Origin: Solea solea
Lineage: Eukaryota; Chordata; Actinopteri; Pleuronectiformes; Soleidae
Length of the DNA: 64,000 nucleotides
Direction: 5' to 3'
Assembly (NCBI RefSeq): GCF_958295425.1
Contig: NC_081153.1
Span: forward strand, 3,932,888-3,996,887
Part shown: one piece after another, positions 49,060 to 60,538 of the stretch
How positions within the stretch are numbered: the stretch's first letter is position 1
Layout: each line of letters starts with the position of its first letter
Made by a program: the position numbers and the translations under genes
The notes under the pieces: generated by a model
What the model saw: the letters and a program-made list of their open reading frames with translations, nothing else
Told to the model about the DNA's origin: nothing
The model's database searches: none

Positions 49060-51400
49060 CTAACCCATCTGAAAATGCCAAAATGCAATATTAGTTATAA
49101 ATAAAGATTGTTGAAAAGGAAAAATTCTGTTTGTCCAAGTCATGTTAGCAGACCAGTTCATGTATTTGCAGTGTAGGTCCCATTTACATACTCCCTTATA
49201 CAGTATTTATGATAAGCTATACTTAAGTGTCTCTCTCTCTCTCAATAATAAGTATATCTTTTGGATTCACAAAGGCTTTTACAAAAACCTCCAAATCATT
49301 CTTTAATTCCGTCTCAAATGGAGACAGACTTTTGTCTTTTAATTGCACAGCAGGCTTGTTAATTCAAAGTCCTTCAGCTTCTCTCTCTCAGCTTCCGTCC
49401 CTCTTACATTAATTTCATACAGTCAGGAAACATCACTTCATCTTAAACACAGGCGTGCCTTGTTAATTACGTTATTAAATAGCCGGTTAAATTCACCCTC
49501 ACTCGCCACCTCTTTCTTAAAAGCCCGGTGTTATGAGGGCGGCGCACATTTATAGGTGCACTCAAGTAAGCACACATTTTAATTGCACAATAAAGCCCCC
49601 ATGTAAAGCACAAATGTCCTCTTCCTTGGTCCATTATACGGAAGCGGAGCCGCCGCAGCGCTGCAGGCAGTGTGATGGCAGCGCGCAGTTCAGAAGGTCA
49701 CTGGATGTGTTTGCGGGCACGAGGGCCCCGAGAATGGCTGCGTTACATCACGCAGAGCGTCAGATAATGGCCCAGTAACATGAATAATGCATCCCGTGTT
49801 GACAAGTGGAGTGAAACACACAGAGTCTAAATATTCTATAAGGAGAGGAATTCATAGAATAGAATAGCACTTTGGGAACTAATGGGCCGTCAGGTGTCAC
49901 ATTCTATGATGAAGAGGTAAAGGAGTGTGTGTGTGTGTGTGTGTGTGTGTGCGCCTGCATGACCGTGCTGCTCGTTATTGTTGAATATGGGCTATAAAAC
50001 TCAAAAACCCCTTTTAAATGTATTCTCATTTTGGGCTTCATGCTCCTCACTCGCTTGTCAGGACGTCTCTTTGTGGAAATATTGTAAGCGGTGCATGTGC
50101 AGTCTTCACTATAATTAGATTTTCAGATGGTGGAGAGGAGGAAAAAAAATGGAGCAGACACACTGTAAGGCAAAAAATAAAGCTGTCAAAATGTGTTCCT
50201 ACTCAGACAGGTAGATCAATTGAATAATATTTTGACAGCGACTCTGATTGATTTGTTTTCTATGGTAATTGGTGCGATTTAAACTTTTTACTTAAGGGCT
50301 CCAAGTTACAGAATCAGCAAAGTATCAAAATTAAAGTTATATTTCAAACAGAGCACTCGCCCATTATACTGCGTATGATAATGTAGCTTCATTATTAATG
50401 ACACATTCTGACTATTTCATGCACAGCAGCTTTTGAAAGGATGAACATGGTGACTTTTTTTCTGATATAACAACCAGCGCCAAACCCAAGTTGTTGCTGC
50501 TGCCGATAAAAAAGAACGACACAGTTTTTAAGGCTTGGTAACGGCAGGTGGGCGTCGTAATTCCCCGCAAACATCACTTACACAGGGGACTATTTTCATT
50601 TGTTTAATGAAGTTTAATAAAGACGTGTGCAAGGGATTTATTCAAAAGAATGTACTTAATATGTGTGATATTCTTTATGTCATTGTCTGTTTTCTTTGCC
50701 TCTGCCAATTTTATATGTTATAATAATGTCGTATATTCTTTAACAGCCAAACCACCTGGAACAGTAATGAAACAACAAATGTTTCCCAGACAAGATTTTA
50801 CCGTTTGTTCGTGAGCTGCAGACGTGGATTTCATCAGAAAAGTCTTATTATATTTTATGTTAAACACATTTTCCATATTCTAATTACTCCCATAGGTTGT
50901 GATGCTAACCCCGTTGCTGCGTTAGTCCCTACTATACAGAAAATCCGTCTGTCAGACATCAAACCTAAATATTGGCTTCAGAAAATAACGTCACCCTATT
51001 TTTATTTGTCAAGCTTTTCACAGCTAATTAACGCCACGGCTCAGATGTTCCCTGTTATTGACAGTGGCTTTATGGACGGCTGTGGGGATGATGCAAAGGC
51101 TATTATTTTTTTATTTTTTTAACCAGAAACCATGCAGACAAACACACACTGCATAATTTATGACACCGCGCGGATGACGGTGAATCAAGACAGTAATAAG
51201 GGCAGCGAGGCGCGCGGCTAAAGTGACTGATAGTGCTTTACAGCGGCTTCTAAAGAGAGTGGAGGAAAGAGAAGAAAATCATGTTTGCACATCATCTTAA
51301 CGGGAAGTGTAATTATCTATCAGCCAATCAACACCAGGCGGACACTTCCTGTGTATGACCTCGCTGGACTCGTCACCATGGAAATTTCTCTCTCCTCAGC
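49060..51400. other. no gene seen
   Basis: TG tract at 49926-49951. Blocks 49450-49800 and 50980-51310 are repeat-poor and mixed in composition (for example tgcataatttatgacaccgc), possibly regulatory. ORFs lack domains. Confidence 0.45.
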
Positions 51401-51404
51401 GTGT

Positions 51405-52600
51405 GTGTGTGTGTGTGTGTCCTCATGGAGACAAAAGTCTGGCCTTATTTAGGCAGAGCTTCATTTATTTTAAATTGGGATTAAAGTGTGAATTGTGGTG
51501 AGGTTAAGGTTAAGGTTAAGGCTTACACTGGTCATGGTTGAGGTTTGGGATAAGTTGTTTGGTCAGACAGTCTAAATCAGGGGTGTCAAACTCAAATGAC
51601 CTGCGGGCCAATGAGCATCTAGGCTGGTCAAGAGGGGGCCGGCCTAGATAAAACAACTGTTTAGTAGCAGAAGAGCAATACGAGCTTAAAATTATAACAC
51701 AATATTCCACCATGATATCGAGCAATTAAGATATTCATGATGCTATTTGACAGATTTCAAAATAAAAGTCTTTTTAAAAACGATGTATATATGTGAAGTA
51801 AATAACAACATAATTAAAACACTTACCGATGTATAAAATGTAGCGTTAAATGTAATTAATCAGCGTCTTTGTCACCAGAGGAGAGTGTGGGAAAAACTGA
51901 CAAAAACTCAAACAAATGTTATTTTAATTACGTGCTATACTGTTCAAATTTCAAATTTAACACGCAAAATCTGGTGTTTGTCTTCTTTTCAAATTGTTAT
52001 TACACTATTTTAACATGAATGTTAATAACTGCCAGATATTGAAAGTTAGTTAGTACGCTAAAAACGGGCAAAAGCACTTAGTTACAGGACATTTTCTGGC
52101 CCTTTTGTTGTTAAAATAAGCAACAAAAAAAAACTCCAGATGGAAATTTTGAGGCTTAGGTGTTAAAGGGTTAAGATAATAAAATATTGCGAGCAGATAT
52201 AGTTAGTATTATATTCTCTCTGTATTCTATCTTCTACCTTGCTGGCTCCTGTGTTGTGTTTAAAAGAAGAGGACGTCATGGTCCATCTTTTCATGATCAC
52301 ATTACTTTTATTTAACAGAGGTAAAGTCCCATTGAGATCAAGGGTGACCTGGCCAAGAGGCCAGCAACACATGTCATAATAAAAACAATAACAATTGAGA
52401 TCACATGACAAATTACAAACACAGGCACTGTTCAATGGATTCTCGTTGTCCAACGTTTTAGATGGAACACAAAGATTCGAGTCTGATATTGAATCGATTG
52501 TGGGGGCCGCATGTGGCCCACGAGCCGCCAGTTTCACACCTCATGTCTCAATGAATGGAAGTCAATACAGAGCCTGAACAAAAGTAGTATACAAAATATT
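51405..52600. repeat. older fish repeat (GTCCTCATGGAGAC type) split by the hAT insertion
   Basis: A TG run followed by tcctcatggagacaaaagtc and a GTTAAG-rich stretch continues, after the hAT element, as aatgaatggaagtcaataca. The copy at 33033-33290 shows the same order uninterrupted (gtcctcatggagaccaaaac ... atgagtggaagtcaatgcag), so the hAT element landed inside an existing repeat. Confidence 0.6.
51578..52544. mobile_element. hAT-like non-autonomous element with 8-bp target duplication
   Basis: The ends are CAGGGGTGTCAAACTCAAAT and, inverted, ATGAGGTGTGAAACT. The direct flanks are gtctaaat (51570-51577) and gtctcaat (52545-52552), an 8-bp duplication with one mismatch, as hAT elements make. 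Next to the ends lie the motifs 'ctgcgggccaatgagcatct' and 'ccgcatgtggcccacgag', shared with 20069-20590. It has no transposase. Confidence 0.75.
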
Positions 52601-52664
52601 ATGTGTTTTGCTCAAAACACCTTGAAAACAGTCCCGTCTTTTTATGGCTGACCAAAAAAAGCAA

Positions 52665-52669
<5 letters not shown>

Positions 52670-52701
<32 letters not shown>

Positions 52702-53047
52702 TGCCTTATGTTCTTTTCTTTTCATTGATTTGGATAAAAATGTAAAAAAAAGACAGTATTTTTTCTTTTCATTCGGCGTCTGCTTTGACTCTCTGAATAA
52801 ATAATTCAGATTCAGGAATCGCTGAAATATTTACACAACACATATTGGCAGAATCAGACTGTGTGTGTGTGTGTGTGTGTGTGTGCGGGGGTGGGTGTGA
52901 AGTTTCTTTTAACATTATTTCAGTTACAGACTACTGTACGTGAGCCTCTGTTTAATGAGAGCTTCTGTTGCAGAGGCAGCAAAACTTCTGAGGTGGTGTG
53001 TGTGTGCGTGTGTGTGTGTGTGTGTGTGTGCGTGTGTGTGTGTGTGT
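52670..53047. repeat. (CA)n and two (TG)n microsatellites
   Basis: (CA)n at 52670-52698, (TG)n at 52860-52885 and a TG/CG tract at 52997-53047. Confidence 0.9.
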
Positions 53048-53099
53048 CACTGACAGCTGCTCGAATGCAACTCTCAAATGAAGTAGACTGGATCCTGTC

Positions 53100-53589
53100 A
53101 GATTAGTATTTCATGGACAGTTCAGAGACTTTCATAGCTGTAACAAAACTTACTTTACACATATTTATCTCATCGCTGGTGAGAAAGTCAAAAGAAATCA
53201 ACCACGAAACGGAAGCAATGTTTTTGTCACTGCACTATTATTTTGTCGTCTGCACTGAATGGAGAAGTTATATTTGGGTGGACTCTAATACTGTTATTGT
53301 GCAGAGTCACAGTCCTGTTCTGTGGCGAATGGTCAGAAATTCGCCCAAATTCCGATGGTTGCCGTGGCCACGCCCCTTAAGAATCTGCGAAACCTTTTGA
53401 TAACTTTACATCTTGGATGATATGTTGGTACGATTAATGCGTTCGGACGAGTTTGTTCATTTTACGACATCACCAAGATGGACGTCAAATTCAAAAATGG
53501 CCGACTGCCTGTTGGGTTGACACCGTGGTTCTGATGGACTTTTTTGTTCGTCTTTGTCTGGGACATGTTTCCACCAAGTTTGGTGAAAT
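53100..53589. repeat. interspersed repeat upstream of the L2 tail
   Basis: Carries aattcgcccaaattccgatg, gttgccgtggccacgcccct and aaaatggccgactgcctgtt, phrases I recognise as a common teleost repeat. Part of it resembles 57840-58010. No ORF. Confidence 0.45.
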
Positions 53590-53885
53590 TTGGTGCAACT
53601 TAAGATGTAGGTTGAGGTTTTTTAAATCCTCATTAAAGACACACCTTTTCTCCCTGGCTTTTAACCAAGTTTAAGTGGACTTCAGGCAAAATTTTAAATC
53701 TAATTTTAACTTCCTTATATTGCACTGTGTTTAAGTATTTTGTTATCTATTTATTTTATTTACTGTAACTGCGTCTTTGTATGGGCCATTTTCTATCATC
53801 TGTATTGCTTTTAATCTGTACAGCACTTTGATCAACCCCGGTTGTTTTAAATGTGCTCGAGAAATACAGTTTGAGCTGAGTTGAG
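53590..53885 (+). pseudogene. L2-like LINE 3' end
   Basis: It encodes FFKSSLKTHLFSLAFNQV, the hallmark C-terminus of L2-clade ORF2. The 3' UTR follows with gtacagcactttgatcaacc and tttaaatgtgctcgagaaat. It is 5'-truncated, as is usual for LINEs. Confidence 0.75.
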
Positions 53886-54059
53886 TTCGGCATTGTCCTA
53901 CCGGGTTCCACCTCTGGGGGCGCTGCAGAGCCATTGTGTACCACTTGTACGCATTTCCCTTTTAGTATAAACATTTTGTCAGTTCTGATTTGCGTTCTGA
54001 TTTGCGTGCTAATATTCGTCCTCCTTTGAGGACATTTTGGGGACATTTCCCCCCCCTGT

Positions 54060-54130
54060 AATTACAACATGTCCACATAGATTGTTGTTATAAACATATC
54101 CACACGCATGCGCAGAAAGCCACAGCTGTT
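54060..54130 (+). promoter_or_regulatory. candidate nrsn1 promoter (TATA-like and NRF1-like motifs)
   Basis: TATAAAC lies at 54089-54095 and the palindromic NRF1-like site CGCATGCGCA at 54105-54114, just before a CpG-containing stretch with a plausible untranslated exon. NRF1 sites are common in promoters of neuronal genes. The position, 2.2 kb before the nrsn1 start codon, and the orientation fit, but no transcript evidence is available. Confidence 0.35.
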
Positions 54131-54227
54131 CCCAGCACCAGCAGCAGCAGCAGCAGCCCGGCGCATCCAGCAGTCCCGACAACAGCACATGGATCCCCAG
54201 TGAGAAGAGCGCGCGCTCCGGCAGGAG
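54115..54227 (+). other. nrsn1: candidate untranslated first exon of nrsn1
   Basis: This CpG-bearing stretch ends in a fair donor, GGCAGGAG|gtaaac, and could splice to the acceptor before 56296. It contains a CAG run and one tiny upstream ORF (MDPQ, from 54190). Neurensin genes in other vertebrates have non-coding first exons. The 5' boundary is a guess. Confidence 0.35.
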
Positions 54228-54229
54228 GT

Positions 54230-56239
54230 AAACACCGACCGCGTCTGTGTTTTCTGAGTGAATTTATCATAAAAACAAACTAACAAACCAACACTGGCTC
54301 GCTGTGTAGACGACGTGCGACAGAGAACGAGAGGCTGCGTGGTCGCGATGACTCACTGCGTCCAGTGTTGGTTTATCTCTGCGCTCACAAACCAAAGACA
54401 CACTCATTCCTTTCCTCCGAGGATTTTCACGTCAGAATGTGTCGCATTCGCTTTGATGTGTAACATGAATCGTGCCAGTAGCGCGTGACCGTCAATAAAA
54501 ACCTGTTGCATTCAAACGACAAGTCCATTAAAATCCATTAAAATCCATTAAATCAATAACAACGCTCCTCAGACCTCAGTGTCTGTTTGTTTGTTTGTTG
54601 TTATATAATCACATTTAAGTGGCTCCTCACGTGTCAAATATACAGGAATAATAAGTCAATTAAGAACACAATGGCGATAAATATGCTTATGATTTAACAT
54701 TGATATTGATATATGTGTGTGTGTGTGTGTGTACATATGCATATTGGGGGTGGAGATGACATAAGTTGGTGTTTTTGAGTTTATTAGAGCTTCATTTACC
54801 TTTATGTCCCTGTTCTAGAGTCTGGAGCTGCGATAATAACAGTGAAGTTTCTTCAATATCAATATAACAGAGGTTCAATATGTGTGGATATAACATTTAA
54901 CTGACTGTGCAAACTCTGTGAGACACAGCACATCAATGCGGTGAAATGTTCTTACTGTGTTTTCTGTCCATAAAGAAGTTTAAAAACACACAATTAAGTG
55001 GATTCTTCAACTTCCAAAGTCAGTCTTTTATCACGACCTGATCTTTTTACACAATCATAATCAACATCAATACTGACTCATTTCAAACTTGTTTCCGTCA
55101 TGAAACACGACTGGACAAGAAACCTCAGTGGATCAGTCGTTCAGATCCAAAAAACAAACCACATTTGATTTACTAACTCCTGTCACACAGAGTCTTCATA
55201 CTCATCAGTAGTTATCAGCTGGAGTCAATGTTGAGCTGCAGAGTTCATATAAAGTTAGGTATTTTATGCCTCACAGGAAGTGAAATGTGGGAGGAAGAAG
55301 GACAAGAAGAGGAAAGCTTGAGAATTTAGAATTAAAGGGAAAACACATTCTCTGTTTTGAAGGTGTCAAAGGCCAAAGCATCCATTAGTTTAAGTATTTT
55401 AGTGAGTTCTTTGTTTCAACCTTCTTAGATGAATGTAAAGTATGTCCAGATGAAATGGAAACGCAGCAGAAGCTTAAAGCTGCGTCCAACGGCAGTTCTT
55501 TACACCTCTGCATGTTTTAGTGCTCATGAATTCTATAAGACATATGAAGAAATAATAATCCTTACAGTTTCAAGACAACATACGTTGTGTCTTCAGTAAG
55601 AAAACAAACTATTTAATGATGTTTTTAAAAAGTATAGTAAAAATAACATCTAAACTGTAGAGAAGTTTAATAAACCCAGAGAAAAACAGGTTTGATGTCA
55701 TTAAAGCTTGATTGAATTAGTTGTGTAATCATTTGTAAGTGCAGTTTCAAAGACTTATTATTGTTTTACTCTCTTTTTCCCGGTTGCATTTGTGTGAGGT
55801 TACAGTTTGTGTCTTGAACAGTTTGTTGACAGCTCGGTCAGGACGGGCTCCGCCTCCTTTTTGTGATGACTGATTGGTTTTGTTAGGAGTGCGTTTCATA
55901 TTCTATGAACTTAACGACGCGTCGCACACCGTGTGGCCACTGCGAGAGAGAAGCCACGTGACGGCAAAAAAAAGAATGAAAGAAATCACTCAACACGCGT
56001 GTGCACACGACTGCACGCACTTTTGCATACGTGTGATTCATCTGTGGGAGGCGACAGAAGCACCTCAGGGCCACGGCGGACGTCCATCGCCATCCACCTG
56101 ACGACACGGCGGGCGGATTTATGACAGGTGTCGGAAAGGCTGGGGAGGCTTTTATTGAGGGGGAAATCCATATTCAGCAGATAAACAGTGTTTGTGTTGT
56201 TACAGTAGGAGACAGGCAGCTGACGTGTACACAGATCAA

Positions 56240-56270
<31 letters not shown>

Positions 56271-56290
56271 GAGTAAATGTGGACTCTTCC
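54230..56290. other. presumed first intron of nrsn1, no coding seen
   Basis: AT-rich unique DNA with a TG tract (54713-54732), a short attaaaatcc repeat (54530-54553), a GC-richer stretch with open frames on both strands at 55874-56171, and (CA)n at 56247-56270. The open frames overlap antisense to each other and have no domain. Confidence 0.4.
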
Positions 56291-56295
56291 TGCAG

Positions 56296-56380
56296 GTGTT
56301 ACAAAGGAGTGTGAGCTGCGATGGCGTCGTGCTCCGAGGCCTGTGTCTCCGGCTCGGGAGGAGAATCCTCTGGAAGTGAG
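56296..56380 (+). CDS. nrsn1: nrsn1 coding exon 1 (start codon at 56321)
   Basis: The exon follows a pyrimidine-rich acceptor ending tcttcctgcag, has 25 bases of 5' UTR, then 20 codons ([20 protein letters not shown]) up to the donor GAG|gtgagt. The short Cys/Ser/Gly-rich N-terminus agrees with the known start of neurensins (M-S-S-C or M-P-S-C). Translation covers 56321-56380 only. Confidence 0.85.
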
Positions 56381-59300
56381 GTGAGTTTTGATTTGTTTTT
56401 ATAAAGTTACTTTTTTAGTTGTTCTGGCACTAATTTACAATTTGCTGCATGTGAATATACTGTTTTAACAATTGAAAACGGAGAAAACACAGTAGTTGTA
56501 CATGGACACCAGATTCTGCGTGTTAAATTTTAAATGTGAACAGTATAAAACATATTTAAAATAACACTAGTTTGAGTCTTTGTCTCAATGTTTCAAAAAC
56601 GGGCCAAAAAAATGCTGAAGCACACTTGGGTTCTGCAGTGGAACATTCCAGTGGGTCCACCTCTGAATGGCTGAAGAAAAACAAAATGAAGGTTTTAGAG
56701 TGGCCTAGTCAAAGTCCGGACTTGAATCCAATTGAGATGCTGTGGCATGACCTTAAAAAGGTGGTTCACGCTCAGAAACCATCCAATATGGCTGAATATG
56801 GCTGAATTAAAAGAATTCTGTAAAGAAGAATGGGCCAAAATTCCCCCACAGCGATGGAAGTTATCACAAGGTCTTTATTGCAGTTGTTTCTGCTCACGGT
56901 GGCAGAACCACTTATTAGGTTTTGTGGGCAACTACTTTTTCACATAGGGTCATGTTATCTTTAATAAATAAAATCATCATTTCATTTTGTGTTCACTTGG
57001 GTCTCTTGGGCTTTTGTTTTAGGAAACCTAAATGTGATCACTCAGAGCTGTGATTCTCCACAGGCAGGTTCCAGCTGTCTGCAGTTCGGCGTGCGTTCCT
57101 ATCTGCACCACTTCTACGAGGAGTGTTCGTCCTCCATGTGGGAGAGAGACCCTCAGGACCGGGGGTTCGTCCAGAGCCAGAGATCAGCCCTGTGGTGGAA
57201 CTCAGCAGTCTGGAAGGTAAAGTGCTCTACACTACACGTCTGTCAGCTTTCACTCGGACGCACATCTGTCCTGAGTAGATTTTGTTCTCAGGTCACATCG
57301 CAAAGTTCTGTGATCGAACAAATGTGTTTATAAAAGCACACACTCATTAAAACGATTATTTTCTCAATGAATGGAGTAATCATTTGGTCCATAAAATATC
57401 AGAAAACGTTGATCGTTGTTGAAACGGTCTTTCTCAAACCTAGAAAGGATGATGTTCTCAAATGTCTCAAAACTATTCTGTTTTAACCGTTTCTTTGTTA
57501 TACGGAGCAAAGAAACTGGGAAATGTTCACATTTAAGAAGCTGAAAAATCTGGAAACTTGTTTTAATTCCTTGAAAACACTCAAACCAATTAATAGATTG
57601 TCAAAATAGTTGACGATTCATTTAGTAATCGATTAATAATCGGTTAATCGAGTAATCATTTCAGCCCTAAAACAATCTGAATCCATGTAAAAGTGAAGTG
57701 CACTTGTACCATGGCAGTTTTTTGAATTGTTTTTTGATTGAAGAGACTTTAAGTCAGTGCTTTAAGTTGCTAATATCTTGCACCTGAATGACATAATTGA
57801 CACGAGTGTCAACACTCAAGTCCATTTATTCGGACTTCCTGTAGGACTTACAGCAAAGTCCTCATTGACTTTTTTGACCGCCCTGACGTGATAGACATGT
57901 GTACCAACTTTACTTCATGTACGTGAAACATTTCAAAGAAATCACCTGATGAAAGTGTTTTTCTTAAGCCCCTCCCACTTCCAATTTTCCACGCTTTTTC
58001 CTTTTTTGTAAATTTCCACCAGGATTGATGCGGTCGCAGAAATCCGGGAATTTGGTGTATGTTCAGGCCCTCCAAAACATGATTCATGTTAGGGAATAAT
58101 AATAATAATAATGGTAATAACAATAATAATAATAATAATAATAAGGAAACACCACCTTGGCTCTCAACAATTAGTAACGAGACAAAAAGCACTAACGATT
58201 GACCAAAGAAGAATAAATGAGGAGTAAATGAATAAATGATTAGTGGTAAAACAGCAAATAAATTCAGTTAATAAAAGGATAATACAGATGAAAAATAAGG
58301 TAAAGCTCATCAACACCAAAAGCAGTTGTTACCTCAGCTTTCCGAGGTGAGACAGGAAGCAGCGTGTTTACACACAGTGTGCAACATATACTGTCTCCAT
58401 TTAGAAAAGAAAAAAATGCACATTTGATGTCACTCATCACACATTTTCTTGCTGAATGTGCGTTCACTTCAGGATCAGTTTCACAACAACAACTGGCACA
58501 AAGTCTTTACTATTTCAACATTATATTTAACATTTACTATTTGAACAAGCGTGTGAGTCTGAAACCTGCAAAGACTTAACGTGATGGGTTCATGATACAG
58601 TCCATTGTGTTTTTCCCCACATAATCACTCCATATAAATAGATTACTAGTTACTGGTTGATATGAGAGCGTCCACCCACAGTGTGAGTGTCTTCGTATGT
58701 CCCATGAGAACATAACAAGGTAGACGGGGGAAGTTGATGTATAATGACATGTAAGGGTAATTCCCCGGAGCCTCATTGTTCAGGGGAAAGATAATTGTTC
58801 CTCTTTACGCTATCACGCTGTTCACTGGAGTCATCAGTGGCTGATGTTTGTGTCGTTGTGTGCTATTCTACAGTTGTGTGGTTTAATAAGTGCACGTTAT
58901 TTCAAGTTTTCTCTTTGTCAGTCACACTCAGTGCCTTCTTACGTCTAATGCTTTGGCAGATTCTGATGATTTATGATACACTGTTGCTGATATCTGATAA
59001 TACATTTTAAAGCCAATATCTATCGATAATATCGTGCATCCCTTGTTTTTACGATAGCCCGCAACAGAACAAGCTAAAATCCTTTGATTTTTGATGCTAA
59101 CATAAGGCTACATGAGCAGCAACATTTTAACTTTACCATCAACTGTGTCTATATTTTACATACTGTACCTTTTAATGCCTTGACAGCCCTTATAAAACGC
59201 AGTCAGGGACTATTTATTAATAAATGTATTGCTAAAGCACCTTTGAGCTGCCTACAATCTGCATTCTGTGTCTTTGCTGCAGTGCACTTAAAAAATAAAT

Positions 59301-60538
59301 AAAAATATTAAACCCATAAAACAGGTCGTTGAGTTTCAGAGACGCCAGTGCAGAATTAAGAACAAAAACAGTATAATGTGAAGTAATTAATGAAATAATA
59401 CTTTTTGCTGATGTAGATTATGAAAAGTATGTTTTTACAATAAAGACACACAGCAGACAACAAAGGAGGAAATCCAGCAGCTTGTTTCTTTCTGCTCGGT
59501 TTATCTTTGTATGAGAATAGACTTTCGGGCGTTGAAGAAGCACCGGTCGCTCTTCTGTCGCCCAATCATTTGACTGTCATAGGTCAAGCTCCACCCATAC
59601 CATTCCATTAGAACCCTAAGGGAAGGGTACTGGAAACAGGGCACAGTTGAGTTATTTTGCTCTTATTTTTAATGGAAACACAAAAAAAAAACTAAAGCGT
59701 ACCGAACCGCTCCTGTTGCTAAATTGTACGTACTGTGCCTTTACATGGACTGTCCCCATCCCCCGAGGCCCTCACGTCGTCCCGGGGCCCAGTGATGAGT
59801 GTCACTTTATTACATGAGTGTAATAAATAGAAGAAAACTCTCCCGCTGGTGAACTCATGTGTGATACTGCACACACTGCACTGTCTGTGCATGATGAACT
59901 GCAGGCTGCGGTGGAGTGGTATTTGTAAAGGTGAAGGATTACAGTGGAAACCCCCCCTGCCCCCCCCCCCCCCCCACTACCGTCCATTTGGTAATTTGGA
60001 TTTTTCTGCATCACAAACAACAAAATGACCTTTCCTAACAAGAAGCTACAGGAAGAGCACTGAGCACAGAGGAGAACAAACAAAAGTTCCACATCAGGTT
60101 TGTGTCTCGTCCCTCCAGGTGTCCTTGGCCGTGGGTCTCCTGATCCTCACTGCAGGCGTCGCCAGCCTGTCGGTCGGTTACTCCACTCCCCATAAAATCG
60201 AGTCGTTCGGAGAGGGCGACCTGTTCTTTGTGGACACGCAGGCCGTCGGATTCAACCGGGGGCTGTATCTCAGCACCGCGGCCGGGATCGGGCTCTCGTG
60301 TCTGGGCTCGGCGCTGGCGGTGATGGGGGTCGTCGTGTGGATTTTCCCCAGAGCCGACGTCAAAGCGAGGTCGTTCCGCAGCAGGACGGGGGAGAGGGAC
60401 GGAGGAGGAGGGGAGTCCTGGTCCAAGTGGGGGGGATTTAGGGATCGTGTGGACGTGGTCACTCAGCCACCAGGTATTGAAGAGGGGAAGATGCCGGTCA
60501 CGCTGTCAAAAGGGGAAAATGTGCAGCCCACTTCTTAA
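56321..60538 (+). CDS. nrsn1: neurensin-1, three coding exons (spliced)
   Basis: Neurensins are small two-pass membrane proteins of neuronal vesicles, linked to neurite extension and vesicle transport (family knowledge). Joining 56321-56380, 57064-57216 and 60119-60538 gives 210 codons plus a TAA stop; mammalian NRSN1 is about 195. Visible features are an N-terminal Cys/Ser/Gly-rich segment (1-20), the family signature [14 protein letters not shown] (about residues 28-41), hydrophobic segments at about 72-92 and 121-147, the inter-membrane motif [11 protein letters not shown], and the C-terminal motif [13 protein letters not shown]. That C-terminal motif is typical of NRSN1 and absent from NRSN2, so paralogue 1 is chosen. 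All junctions are GT/AG and phase 0. The start has a good context (G at -3, G at +4). A Gly/Arg-rich stretch at about 155-170 is longer than I expect for mammals. No other intact gene lies in the window. Confidence 0.93.
56560..57000 (+). pseudogene. Tc1/mariner-like transposase C-terminal fragment, inside nrsn1 intron
   Basis: Translation shows the Tc1-family block [19 protein letters not shown] followed by [13 protein letters not shown], which holds the third catalytic acid (E of LNPIE), then [13 protein letters not shown] in another frame. The frame shift is explained by a perfect 10-bp tandem duplication of aatatggctg at 56785-56804. The N-terminal DNA-binding part and the first two catalytic acids are not recognisable. 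The fragment lies wholly in the intron between coding exons 1 and 2, on the gene's strand. It is a dead relic. Confidence 0.8.
57064..57216 (+). CDS. nrsn1: nrsn1 coding exon 2 (family signature)
   Basis: The exon has 51 codons between the acceptor ttctccacag and the donor AAG|gtaaag. It encodes the most conserved cytoplasmic part of neurensin, with [14 protein letters not shown] followed by the W-containing stretch ending NSAVWK just before the first membrane segment. An AG four bases downstream (57066-57067) would shift the frame, so the first AG is used. Confidence 0.93.
57217..60118 (+). other. nrsn1 intron between coding exons 2 and 3
   Basis: The 2.9-kb intron is repeat-laden: an AT-rich MITE copy (57345-57668), a stretch resembling the repeat at 53.3-53.6 kb (57840-58010), an (ATA)n run (about 58107-58142), a fragment with paired TATCG-type motifs (about 58970-59045), a MITE-like segment with GTACYGGAA-type ends (59600-59725) and a C-run (about 59959-59975). 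No further coding exon with neurensin features was seen. Confidence 0.6.
57345..57668. mobile_element. AT-rich MITE, family also seen at 34.9 and 37.4 kb
   Basis: It ends in ...taatcgagtaatcatttcagccctaa and holds the internal motif cacatttaagaagctgaa, both shared with 37413-37671 and, more weakly, 34935-35285. It encodes no protein. Such TAATCG-rich elements with AGGGCTG ends are abundant in teleosts. Boundaries are approximate. Confidence 0.6.
60119..60538 (+). CDS. nrsn1: nrsn1 coding exon 3 (both membrane segments and C-terminus)
   Basis: The exon opens after the acceptor cgtccctccag and runs 139 codons to TAA at 60536-60538. It holds membrane segment 1 ([20 protein letters not shown]), the loop [20 protein letters not shown], membrane segment 2 (about residues 121-147 of the full protein), a basic and Gly-rich juxtamembrane stretch, and the conserved PVTLS...NVQP tail. 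The exon is GC-rich relative to its flanks, as expected for real coding sequence. A 94-codon ORF on the opposite strand is a shadow. Confidence 0.94.
   Translation: MSLAVGLLILTAGVASLSVGYSTPHKIESFGEGDLFFVDTQAVGFNRGLYLSTAAGIGLSCLGSALAVMGVVVWIFPRADVKARSFRSRTGERDGGGGESWSKWGGFRDRVDVVTQPPGIEEGKMPVTLSKGENVQPTS

Noticed and set aside
55874..56171. cluster of overlapping ORFs on both strands upstream of nrsn1
   Set aside because: Four short frames overlap in both directions with no domain; they reflect local GC content, and the stretch lies in the presumed first intron.
60178..60462. 94-codon ORF antisense to nrsn1 exon 3
   Set aside because: It is a shadow of the GC-rich nrsn1 coding exon.
56321..60538. 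assignment as neurensin-2 rather than neurensin-1
   Set aside because: The C-terminal PVTLS...NVQP motif and the KIESFGEGD loop fit NRSN1; NRSN2 lacks that tail.
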